From positions 28,885,043-28,949,042 of the forward strand of contig CM023539.1 of the NCBI GenBank assembly GCA_013350335.1: DNA of 64,000 bases, given 5' to 3'. Every line of letters starts with the position of its first letter. Positions within the stretch are counted from its first letter, which is position 1. A program made the translations under genes and the position numbers. This document shows, one piece after another, positions 1-9,975 of the stretch. The DNA comes from Chimonanthus salicifolius (lineage: Eukaryota; Streptophyta; Magnoliopsida; Laurales; Calycanthaceae). The notes beneath the pieces were generated by a model, which had not been told where the DNA came from, searched no databases, and saw nothing but the letters and a program-made list of their open reading frames with translations.

Positions 1-172
1 ACTTTCCAAAAATAGTACTTTGGCCCACTTTTCTCCATTTTAATTCCTTTTTCTTTTATTCTCACAAATACACTGTAAAACTTAAAAACTCTATTAAACG
101 CATCTAATATTCATAAATCAAAGGCTAACTAATCCAAAATTAAAGGGTAAAATGGTAATTTTCAGTGCTCAA
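1..172 (+). repeat. Fragment resembling the 3' end of an unidentified LTR
   Basis: AT-rich sequence ending in TCAACA just before a truncated gag begins at about 173. Bases 113-172 match 56517-56573 closely: both read aaggctaactaatccaaaat, then a stretch with 'gggtaaaatggt' character, and end CTCAACAG. The ending CAACA suits LTR termini of the TGTTG...CAACA class. I infer that a different retrotransposon, or a recombination, truncated the gag from the left. No coding sequence is seen here. Confidence 0.35.
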
Positions 173-1005
173 CAGTGGATACGGAGTACCGAAGGGCTCG
201 CAAGTTTGAGCGGGGCCTACGACCAAGCATTAGGGCCAAGGTAACCATATTCAAGGCAGCTACACTGGCAGAGGTGGTCAGCAGGGCCACTATAGTGGAG
301 CAAGAGATGGCTGAGATAGTGCGGTTTGACAACCGCCGAGGTTAGAGTGGTAGGGGTACATTTCAGCCCAACAAGAGGTTTCGACCTAACTTGGGAAGAC
401 CTTCACCTTCCACTGGGTCAACAGGGGGCTTTCGTCCCAATCATCCCTCCCCATCAGCATCAGTCACTTAGGTTCCCAGAGGGGTGAACAATTGTTTCCA
501 TTGTGACCAGCCGGGCCATTTCAAGAGGGAATGCCCAGAGCTTAGCAGACCCTCTCATTCCAAAGGTTCATTTCGCCCACCAGCCAGACCAACTCATTCA
601 CGAGGAGGCAGGACATATAACCAGGCGGGATGGGAGCCTAATCCTACAGGATCTGGACGGTTGTTTACTTTAGCTCCTCCAGCAGCAGTGGATCACTCCG
701 TGATTCAAGATATGATAGTAGTCAATAGTTCCTACGCCTTTGCATTATTTGATTCTGGAGCATCCCACTCCTTCATATCTGCTGCATTCATATCCGCAAC
801 TGGCACATTAGTACAAAAACTGTCCACATCACTCACTATTGTATCCCCCGTCGGAGACACATCATTGGGGCTTATATGCACAGCAACGATTACTGAACTT
901 ACTGGATACAGATTTGAGTTCAACTATTTGGTACTCGATATGACTGAGTACGACATTATCTTTGGCATGGACTGGTTGACTAGCGTTCAAGCCAACATAG
1001 ATTGA
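173..1005 (+). pseudogene. T1 (Tekay/Del-like) gag C-terminus and aspartic protease, broken
   Basis: One frame (codons in phase with 184) encodes the end of a chromovirus gag, containing RARKFERGLRP and the EVVSRATIVE helix. A CCHC zinc knuckle follows near 493-535 (CFHCDQPGHFKREC), which binds RNA packaged in the particle. The retroviral-type aspartic protease follows with active-site motif ALFDSGASHSFIS near 742-780 and the flap/C-terminal IIFGMDWL near 955-975. Stops interrupt the frame at about 342 (TAG) and 469 (TAG, a likely CAG decay), and at 1003 (TGA). The gag N-terminus is missing because the element is cut at about 173. The reading continues into RT in the same frame, so this was one gag-pol ORF. 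Confidence 0.9.
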
Positions 1006-2724
1006 CAACTTCGTAGGGTGAAATTTTGGTCACCTGAGGGGAAGCAATATGTAGTACATGTTGACAAACACAGCATCTCTATAAGAAAAAGATTGCATGA
1101 AGGGTTAAATCACCTGGTATTGTACAGTATCAGAATAAACAATGCACTGGTGGCTGAACTTCCGGCGATAGTGAAAGACTACGTAGATGTATTCCCAAAA
1201 GAACTCCCTAGCTTGCCACCCATGAGGGAGATTAATTTTGAGATCAAGTTGTACCCTGGTACTTCTCTAGTGTCATTACCACATTACCGGATGACATCAG
1301 CTGAGATGTTTGAGCTAAAGAAGTAGATTGATGAACTGCTCAGACTGGGATGCATCCGGAACAACACATCGTCTTGGAGAGCTCCGGTATTGTTTGTGAA
1401 GAAGAAGGACAGTACACTTCGAATGTGTGTGGATTACCGAAAACTGAACCAGCTGACTGTCCGGAACAAGTACGCTCTACCTAGGATCGATGATCTATTC
1501 GATCAACTGAGGGGTTCCAGCCACTTTTCGAAGATTGATCTGATATCCGGTTACCATCAAATCCGGGTTAAGGAGGAGGACATAGAGAAGACAACCTTCA
1601 GAACGCGGTATGAACTATATGAGTTTGTAGTCATGCCGTTTGGACTCACCAATGCACCGACTGTGTTCATGGATCTAATGAACAGGATTTTCCGTCCTTA
1701 TTTGGACTAATTTTTTATTGTATTTATTGATGACATCCTGATCTATTCCAAAAGTCAGGAGGAACATGCTGAGCACCTACGGATAGTCCTGGACACCCTG
1801 AGGAAGAACCAGCTATATGCCAAAGCCAGTAAGTGTGAATTCTGGCTACCTAAGGTTAACTTCTTGGGGCATGTTATATCAGCAAAAGGTATAGCCGTGG
1901 ACCCGGCTAAGGTGATGGCAGTGAGCGAATGGAAAGCACCGAAGAACGTGACTGAGATCCGTAGCTTCCTAGGATTGGTTGCTTACTATTGGAAGTTTAT
2001 CATGGACTTCTCCAAGATTGCATGTCCACTGACCCGACTCACTCAGAAAGGAGTCAAATATGAGTTGTCAGATGTGTGCAACCGGAGATTTGAGGAGCTG
2101 AAGGAGAGACTTACAACTGCTCCTATTCTGATCTTGCCGGAAAGGGGCAAGGGATATGAAGTATTTTGTGATGCTTCAGGAGAGGGACTGGGGTGTTCTC
2201 TCAGTCAAAGTCAGCGTGTGGTGGCATACGATTAAAGACAACTGAAAATACATGAACTCCTCTATCCCACGTACGATCTGGAACTAGCCGCAGTGGTCTT
2301 CGCTCTCAAAAGCTGGAGACACTATCTATATGGCGAGACGTTTGAAGTGTTTTCAGATCATAAGAGGTTGAAATATTTATTTGATCAGAAAGAACTCAAC
2401 CTGAGGCAGCGCAGATGGATGGAATATCTGCAAGATTATGAGTTCGCACTTTGATATTGCCCTGGCAAGGTGAACAAGGTGACAGATGCCCTTAGTCGCA
2501 TATCACATGCATCAGTGGCCAGTTTGATCAGAACAGAATGGGAGATGCTGAATACCATTCAAGAGTTCAATCTATATATCAGTAACCATGGGAGTATGTA
2601 CAATTTGATCATACGGTCCAACATGGTCTCCAAGATTGAACAGGAACAACGAACAGATCCAGAAGTGGAGGAGATATGGGCCAAGATGTCTACTGGTGTG
2701 GCCATACCCAAATGGGAATTATGA
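1006..2724 (+). pseudogene. T1 reverse transcriptase and RNase H, broken
   Basis: Same frame as the upstream gag-protease. Reverse transcriptase landmarks in order: LPPMREINFEIKLYPGT entry, [19 protein letters not shown] near 1384-1440, [15 protein letters not shown] near 1530-1570, [10 protein letters not shown] near 1630-1660, catalytic [10 protein letters not shown] near 1723-1752, and [11 protein letters not shown] near 1859. RNase H follows with [12 protein letters not shown] near 2157-2195, [12 protein letters not shown] near 2275 and the DALSRI end near 2487. In-frame stops at 1324, 1708, 2233, 2452 and 2722 make it dead, while the frame itself is kept for about 3 kb. This points to point-mutation decay after a once intact polyprotein. 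Confidence 0.93.
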
Positions 2725-3871
2725 CTAGGATAGGGTCTTGTATTCCAAGGTAGGGCATATGTGCCTAAAAACTGCAGAAAAGAGTTACTGATCGAGGCAC
2801 ATCAAACCAAACTCTCTATTCATCCGGGCAACACTAAGATGTACCACGACCTAAAGAGACACTACTGGTGGCATGGACTCAAAAGAGATGTGGCAGAATT
2901 TGTTGCTCATTGCCTAACCTGTCAGCAGGTTAAGATGGAACATCAGAAGCCACCAGGGTTACTCAAACCCTTGCCAGTGCCGGAATGGAAATGGGAGCAC
3001 ATCTCCATGGATTTTGTGACAGGGTTGCCAAGGTCCTCAAGGGCCAACGATGCGATATGGGTCATGGTAGACCGATTGACCAAGTCTGCACACTTTCTTT
3101 CCATCAAGATGACAGATTCATTAGAGACCTTGGGTCGACGGTATATCAGGAATATCATCAGATTACATGGTATTCCCGGACTATTGTGTCCGGCAGAGAT
3201 GGCGATTCACTGGTAGAGTGTGGCAGAGCATGCAGTCGACCATGGGAACAGATCTACTGACTAGCACAACATTCCATCCACAGACTGATGGGGAGTTTGA
3301 GAGGACAACACAGACATTGGAGGATATGCTGAGAGCATGTATGCTAGACTTCAAGGGTGGATGGGAGGATCACTTGCCGCTGGTAGAATTCTCTTACAAC
3401 AACAGTTACCAGGCAAGCCTCCAGATGGCTCCATTTGAGGCTTTATATGGTAGACCATGTAGATCACCCGTGTGCTGGACAGAGGCCGGTGAGCCTGCAC
3501 TGATTGGACCTGAGTTGGTTGCAGAGACTACAGCGCAGATACAGTTGATACGATAACACCTACTTGTTGCACAGAGTCGTCAAACGAGCTACGCTGACAA
3601 GAGGAGGAGGTTCCTTGAATTTGAGGTGGAAAACTTGGTATTCATGAAAGTCTCGCCATGAAAGGGACACATGAGATTTGGAAAGAAGGGGAAATTGTCA
3701 CCTAGATATGTGGGGCCGTTTCCAATCTTGAAGGGGGTGGGGGAGGTAGCTTACCAATTGGAACTTCCTCCACAGTTATCATCTTTGCACGATGTGTTTC
3801 ATATATCTATGTTGAGGAAGTACAATCCTGATCCCTCACATGTACTGAATATACATGACATAGAGGTGTAA
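2725..3871 (+). pseudogene. T1 integrase, broken by stops and a frameshift
   Basis: HHCC zinc finger: H at HQTKLSIHPGNTKMYHDL and CLTCQQVK near 2810-2935. The catalytic core follows, with first Asp in ISMDFVTGLP near 3000-3030. A frameshift at about 3175-3210 moves the reading to the +2 frame, which continues TTFHPQTDGEFERT near 3268-3305, YNNSYQASLQMAPFEALYGR near 3395-3450 and the GPFPILKGVGEVAYQLELP barrel near 3714-3770, ending DVFHISMLRKY. The second catalytic Asp region (usual VSDRD) reads VSGRD, so the Asp itself is altered. Stops lie at about 3554, 3659 and 3869. No active enzyme is possible. Confidence 0.92.
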
Positions 3872-4045
3872 AGTGACGTGGCATACGTCGAAAAACCTGT
3901 CAGAGTGGTGGAGACAGAGCAAAGGGTATTACGAAACCGAGCGATTCAGTTTGTCAAGGTGGTATGGGATCGACATGGTAAAGAGGAAGCCACTTGGGAA
4001 CTTGAATTGGAAATGAGAATAGCTCACCCTGAGTTATTTGTGTAA
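3872..4045 (+). pseudogene. T1 C-terminal chromodomain
   Basis: The +2 frame continues past the TAA at 3869 to TAA at 4043. It holds PVRVVETEQRVLRN, VKVVWDRHGKEEATWELE and the terminal AHPELFV. This is the integrase-fused chromodomain of Tekay/Del chromoviruses, which directs insertion to modified chromatin. The W and EATWE residues are present. It is the main reason for placing the element in the chromovirus group. The domain is read only if the in-frame stop before it is disregarded. Confidence 0.85.
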
Positions 4046-4072
4046 TTTGTTTTGAAACCCTACTTCGCTCGA

Positions 4073-4107
4073 TTTTTGGGACGAAAATTTTAAAAAGAGG
4101 GTTGTAT
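4073..4107 (+). promoter_or_regulatory. Polypurine tract region before the 3' LTR
   Basis: TTTTTGGGACGAAAATTTTA followed by AAAAAGAGGG lies just upstream of the LTR start TGTAACACTCC at 4108. The GGGACGAAA motif shortly before a purine run is typical of Tekay-type 3' ends, and it recurs on the minus strand at 51220-51250 before the T2 LTR. The purine run primes plus-strand DNA synthesis during reverse transcription. Confidence 0.75.
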
Positions 4108-4532
4108 TGTAACACTCCGGATTTTCAAGTTATCAGTATATATGCAATTTGTCCATTTAATTTGTGAATTAATGGATATGGACCTTAGATAGGTAAGGTG
4201 TTGGGTCAATTGGCCAATTAAGACCCAACGGATGGTGGTTATGTTTCAATTGAATTAAATGGGTGAGATTTATTTAATTGGGTAAAAAATTGTCAATTGG
4301 GTCAAAATGCCCAATTGGGACCCAATGGGTCGTGGTGGACTTGGTTGACCACCAAGTGAGTTCAAGTTTAAATTAAGTGGGGCTGAATTAAATTGGAAAT
4401 GGAATCAAGGAATTGAGTTGATTTTAAATGAGTTAAATTAAAGAGGTGAGTTGAGTTAAAGAGTGAGTGGAGTGGGAAGGTGGAGAGATGCATCCACCAA
4501 GACCAAGTCAAGGCTACACAGGTGGATGCATG

Positions 4533-4771
4533 GGAGTTTCATCTCATGGGATGAAACTCCAAAATGGATCATTAATGGGAGGAGGACGGTTTTTGTGTTG
4601 TTACACAATTCAAACCAATGCTACACGTTGGGAGATGGGAGTTTCATCTCATGGATGAAACGCCCAAATGGGTCACTAATGAGGGAGGTGAATGTTTTGG
4701 TGGTTACACAAAGTCATACCCATAGCACATCGTTGGAGACATGGGTGTTTCATCTCATGGATGAAACCTCC
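4533..4771 (+). repeat. Three 105-bp tandem units each with a GGAGTTTCATC hairpin
   Basis: Units begin at about 4533, 4638 and 4743. Each has GGAGTTTCATC, a short loop containing TCATGG, then GATGAAACTCC or a close variant. The first is a perfect 11-bp stem; the second and third each carry one or two mismatches. The spacers between hairpins share 'ggttacaca' and 'aatgggtcactaatgaggga' type sequence. It sits in the upstream part of the LTR, before the putative leader. Confidence 0.8.
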
Positions 4772-5310
4772 AAATGAAACATAAAGGAGGGAGGTGAAAG
4801 GGCATGGGAGTTACAAAGGGGTGCCACCAAAGGACACCACCTTTGGCCGACCCTCATTAATCAAGAAAGGAGTGGAGTTTTCATTTCACTCTCTCCCTCT
4901 CCCTCTCTTGGCCGATCCGCCTCTCTAGACTAGAACACTTACATAATTTTCATCTCACTCTCTACCTCTCACCCAAGGCCGATTCCCTCTCAAGACAAGG
5001 ACTTAGAGTTTTATCTCAAATTTTCTCTCTATCTCCCTCTCTCAAATCTATACCTCTTGGCCGAACCACCCAAGGGATTTCATCAAGATCAATCTCGGCC
5101 AAAGATCAAGAAGGAAGGAAGAAGAGGCTAAGGAAGGAAATGAGCAAGAATGAGTGAAAGAAACCGGAGGAGTCGCGTAATCGGTAAGTACTTGTTAGAT
5201 TTTTATTAAGTAAGAAAAGATGATGAAGGATCATGGTTTGGCCCTTACATGGCCAAACCTTGAAGGTTTTATGTATAAAAACCATTAAGGACAAAGGAAG
5301 GGATGGATGA

Positions 5311-6353
5311 GGTTCGGCCATGATGTATGGCCGAACCCATCAAAAGATGAATATTAAATGTATGATTTTATGAAGGGAAATGATGAACCATAGGGTTCGG
5401 CCATGTTGTATGGCCGAAACCCCATGGAAAGGATATTGGATGAATGATTTTTAAGAGAAGATTATGAACCATAGGGTTCGGCCATGGTGTATGGCAGAAC
5501 CCCACGGAAAGTTATTAATGTTTTTAAAAGGTTTAAAATGGATGTATTGTTGATGGACTTAGACACAATTAGATCATGAAAACCATGGAAGTTGGTTAAT
5601 AATTTTAATGGGTTTCAAAACATGAAAATTATAGATGTATGTTAAGGTTTTTAAAGGGTTTTAAAGGAGGAAAATAAGGAAGGATGTTAATCAATTTAAA
5701 TAGTATCGAGGTTGTAAATGGTGAAAGAATGATGGACCATGGGTTCAGCCATGGTGTATGGCCGAACCCCATGGAAGAAAAATTAAGGGATGTATTATGG
5801 ATCCTTGGGTTTAATTGATGAATCTAATGTTTATCACTAAAACCCCTATGGATCATGTTTTTGGATTAAGGAATCAGTTATGGATCATTTTGGACTTGAA
5901 GTCATATGTAAATAAGATAGGTAATTAGCCATGGATAAAACAATGGCAAAGATGTAAAGATGGGTGAAAATGATGGGCCATGGGTTCGGCCATGGTGTAT
6001 GGCCGAACCCCATGGAGGAAGTTTTGTGGACTTATGTTTTGTTGATACTAAATGACTAACTTATATGTGATTAGATTAATGATTCAAAGATGGCATGATC
6101 TTGGACTTAATTAAAAGATCAAGGATTAAAAGAGGGACCAAAGTCAAGTGAGTGAGGTTCGGCCATGGTGTATGGCCGAATCCCACTAGGGTTTATTTCG
6201 TGGACTTAGAATTTTAAATGATTAAACTTACGTATGTTGGGATTAGTGAATCAAAGGATGAATGATCTTGGACTTAATTAAAAGATTAAAGGACTTGAAA
6301 GAAGGACCCAAAAACCAAAGAGTGAGGTTCAGCCATGGTGTATGGCCGAACCC
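5311..6353 (+). repeat. Dispersed TTCGGCC hairpin array in the 4108 LTR
   Basis: Seven copies of GGGTTCGGCCAT-N5-ATGGCCGAACCC at about 5311, 5396, 5476, 5744, 5983, 6157 and 6325, separated by 70-270 bp of AT-rich non-repetitive sequence. The stem is perfect in the 5983 copy; in others most changes are TTCGG to TTCAG or GGCCG to GGCTG, that is, at CpG. The unrelated spacers exclude a simple tandem repeat. Confidence 0.92.
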
Positions 6354-6666
6354 CACTAAGGTTGGTTTATGGATTTAAGCATGGATTAGAAATCAAATGG
6401 GATATTGGTTTGACTTGTTGACATGTAACAAGGTGAAGGGACCTCACAAGCAGTGTACGATCGTGAGCAGTTTTCAGACGAAAACGTAAGGGACACACTA
6501 GTGGTCATTGGTAGGATTCTACCTCTTGGAAACCATGGGACATGTAATATGGTTTAATTTCTTATTTTGATGGTTTATTTTGTAAAAATGATATGTTTCA
6601 AATATGAGGTTTTAATGCTATGATTATACTATTACATAGCATGTGGACATATACATCTCATGCATG

Positions 6667-6845
6667 ACATGGGAGGGATGTTTGTAACCGGAGGCCACGC
6701 TCCGTCGGGGCGTCCATAAGGCATTCGTGGGAAGACCTTGATGTGCTTTATCCATCAAGAAGTAACCGGAGAACACACTCCGTCGGGGCGTCCGTAAGGC
6801 AACTGTGGGGATACCTTGATGAGGAAGAATTCCATCAAGAGGATA
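6667..6845 (+). repeat. LTR tandem repeat with paired stems
   Basis: About 1.9 units of roughly 88 bp reading accggag-N-cactccgtcggggcgtcc...accttgatg-N-catcaaga. Within each unit GGAG/CTCC and CTTGATG/CATCAAG can form stems. The same position in other T1 LTRs holds repeats of other lengths: minus strand 17045-17240, plus 28625-28755, 46440-46845, minus 51951-52165, plus 54690-54890. Confidence 0.75.
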
Positions 6846-7490
6846 CAGGTGTTTGCGATGGGTGAGACTCATTGCATATGACACCATGGCATGGCATTGT
6901 TTCTACATGGTTTTATTACTATGTTAAATATATGATTTGTACTAACCATGTGTTAACCCTATTTGGAGTACCTACTGGGCGTGTTGTCTAATGCCCTACT
7001 TCTACCTTAGTGGATGACACAAGAAATGAAGGGAATGATGAGCCTGATCGGAGCCAAGCATAGGAGCTTGGATGTGTTTAAATTATATTTTGCTTAAGTT
7101 ACTCATGGACATTGTAATTTGAGTAGCTAGTGTTTGGGCATGTAATAACTTAGATATTTTGCTATGGTTTGAATGTTTAATGTTGGATGTTTAAACTTAA
7201 GATAATTATGGTTAAGTGACGGTTTACTTTACTATCTAAAATGGAATAGAATCAGGTTCTATTATAAGTCCGTAGTTATGATTTAATCCGCATATATAAC
7301 TTATTGCGTGTGAACCGTATTCGTGGACTTAGTCCATACATACGTATAGTTGGCCAGTTAAGGGTCGGGCTTTAGAATTTCGGACTTAGCTCGCGTCATG
7401 ACGTCCCGCTCTCTTTCACTCTTTCTATTCAAAAAAAAAAAATAGACTTTGATTTTCAGGAAAGCGAGTGAAAAAGGGCAGGGCGTTACA

Positions 7491-9327
7491 GGAATGAATG
7501 GCTAAAATTGTTATAAGGCCATGGAGTTGAAAATCCATCCAAAGGATAGTTACGGGATGAAACAAAACAACCATAAGATTAAATCCAGATCATCATTGAT
7601 TCGGCCATGATATGGTCACATCCATGGGTCTAACATTTAAGGGTTTTGATGAATCCTTAATAAGAACTTGTAAGATGAAGGAATGATCAAACATAAGGGA
7701 ACATAGGTTCAGCCATAATGAAAGGCCGAACTCATGCTATGATGATCCTATGATTGGATGGATTATGAAAAACCCACTATCCACAATGGAGTCTCATTGT
7801 CCAGCAAAATGAGAGGGACCATACAGTGCATGCAAATGAAAAAAATCTGACCCAAAGTCAGTCGATTGAATCTTATATTTCAATTGATTGAAAGTGTACT
7901 GGCCAAGCACACAAAGGATTTGACCCAAAGTCAGTCGCCTGAATCTCGTGTTTCAGTCGACTGAAAGTGTACTGGCCAAGCACACAAAGGATCTGACCCA
8001 AAGTCAATCGAGTGAATTTTGTGTTTCTGTCGATTGAAAGTGTACTGGTCAAGTACACAAAGGATCAGACCCAAAGTTAGTCAACTGAATCTTGTGTTTC
8101 AGTTGACTGAAAATATACTGGCCAAGCACACAAAGTATCTGACCCAAAGTCAGTCGACTGAATCTTGTTTCAGTTGATTGAAAGTGTACTGGCCAAGCAC
8201 ATATGGGATCTAGTTGTGTTTCAGTCGACTGAATCCCATGACTCAGTCGACTGAATGAGAAGGTTTTACTCTAGATTTTCCTCCAGAGCCTCTGCCTATC
8301 TTGTAGGATGGAAGAGAGATGAAAAGGAAGAACAATGGCTTCGGCCATGTTGTATGGCCGAACCCCATGGATGATTTTTTGGACCTATGTATGTTTAAAG
8401 GTTAAATGACTAACTTGGGATTATTAGATTCAGGAATGAATGATTAACTCACATGGATTAAAATAATATGAGGATCCAATTGAGGGTCTTAAACGGGTTA
8501 TTGACTATAATGTGTAAATGCGTTGAGAAATGAACATGGAACTTAGATGGAAATATGGATGATGAAGTTAAACTGAAAAATTAAACTAATATGTATGTTT
8601 GAATTTGATGAGGTAAAGAGGTTCGCAAAGGGATTGCGTTTCGTCTCACGCGACAGTTAGCATTATCCTTGCAAGACAAGAAAGGATAGTATATCAGACA
8701 TTGGTAGGATTCCCACCTCATTGAGAATACTATGGAGTATAATATGACACTTGTTTTATTCAAAATATGATGAATGCCTTGGCTAAATAAATTGTATATG
8801 ATTATGAGTTGATTTTCAATGATATTATTTATTTTAGATAAAATGGCATTCTTGCATACATAACCTCATACATGGCATGGGAGGGAATACATATGACCAA
8901 CAAGCCAAGTTCTGAGCGGTCCTGGACATGACTTGGGCTTGAGATTAGCTTATATGAAGCTATATGAACCGTTGAGATTTGGCAGCGTCAGGTTGATAGA
9001 AAAGTACGGTGTAATTGGGCCAAAGAGTTCCTTGGTAGTTAGTCTTGAAACCCTGCGTAGAGGGAGGAGGCTACACTCCACCAGCAATCCTAGTTAATTT
9101 GTGGATGGGTATACAGTGCCCTGGTGGTTGCCGCCTCAAACACTGTGGACATAATTGACCAAGGAAACCATTGATTAATTTATGATGTGATTGGGTATGG
9201 ACATTGGGTGGGATTTCATCTGGCATTGACACCCATGATATGATACTTATGTTAGCATGATTATGATATGGACATCATGCATTGTTTTATTACTTATGAG
9301 ATGTTTTTCCAAATATGCCATTAATGA
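7491..9327 (+). repeat. Diverged T1-type LTR fragment lacking its 3' end
   Basis: Follows the LTR at 4108-7490 without a gap. It has the same order of landmarks: TTCGGCC hairpins (7596 decayed, 7706, 8339), a block like 'acattggtaggattcccacc' near 8698, and 'acctcatacatggcatggga' near 8863. The 3' acceptor and GGGCGTTACA end are absent; at about 9328 it switches to a copy of the 5470-6140 sequence. The 8900-9180 part (cggtcctggacatgacttgg onwards) is not shared with other copies here. I infer that the 4108 element landed in or next to this older LTR. Confidence 0.6.
7845..8262 (+). repeat. About 71-bp tandem repeat carrying TTTCAGTCGACTGAAA palindromes
   Basis: Roughly six degenerate units, each 'gacccaaagtcagtcgactg' then 'tttcagtcgactgaaagtgt' then 'actggccaagcacacaaagg'. 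The core TTCAGTCGACTGAA is a perfect 14-bp palindrome; decayed units show CGATTG or CAACTG for CGACTG. The last part (8220-8262) is a shorter run of the same palindromes. No other region of the window has this unit. Confidence 0.88.
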
Positions 9328-9975
9328 TCCATAGGGTTCGGCCATGGTGTATGGCCGAACCCCACGGAAAGTTATTAATGTTTTTAAAAGGTTTAAAATG
9401 GATGTATTGTTGATGGACTTAGATGCAATTGGATCATGAAAACCATGGAAGTTGGTTAATAATTTTAATGGGTTTCAAAACATGAAAATTATAGATGTAT
9501 GTTAAGGTTTTTAAAGGGTTTTAAAGGAGGAAAATAAGGAAGGATGTTAATCAAATTAAATAGTATCAAGGTTGTAAATGGTGAAAGAATGATGGCACCA
9601 TGGCTGAACCCCATGGAAGAAAAATTAAGGGATGTATTATGGATCCTTGGGTTTAATTGATGAATCTAAAGTTTATGACTAAGACCCCATGGATCATGTT
9701 TTGGATTAAGGAATCAGTTATGGATCATTTTGGGCTTGAAGTCATATGTAAATAAGATAGGTAATTAGCCATGGATAGAACAATGGCAAAGATGTAAAGA
9801 TGGGTGAAAATGATGGACCATGGGTTCGGCCATGGTGTTGGCAGAACCCCATGGAGGAAGTTTTGTGGACTTAGGTTTTGTTGATACTAAATGACTAACT
9901 TATATGTGATTAGATTAATGATTCAAAGATGGCATGATCTTGGACTTAATTAAAAGATCAAGGATTAAAAGAGGG
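9328..9975 (+). repeat. T1 LTR fragment, near-copy of 5470-6140
   Basis: From 'gatccatagggttcggccat' to 'aaaagagggacca' this follows the 5470-6140 segment base for base with few differences. One difference is loss of about 18 bases including one arm and the loop of a TTCGGCC hairpin (copy at 9593 versus 5733). Both ends are abrupt. The right junction with the R-family pol falls in a shared 'gacca', which suggests joining at microhomology. Confidence 0.85.

Larger units (their letters stand above)
4108..7490 (+). repeat. T1 3' LTR, 3383 bp
   Basis: Starts TGTAACACTCC directly after the polypurine tract and ends GGGCGTTACA at 7490; both ends match the other T1 LTRs in this window. Inside, in order: three 105-bp tandem hairpin units (4533-4771), CT-rich leader-like sequence (4880-5050), a possible splice donor at 5184, seven dispersed TTCGGCC hairpins (5311-6353), the conserved 'tcatgcatgacatgggaggg' block and tandem repeat (6655-6860), a possible acceptor at 7010, and the conserved GGCCAGTTAAGGG block near 7353. 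The partner 5' LTR is not in the window. No protein is encoded; ORFs in it are chance frames. Confidence 0.88.
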
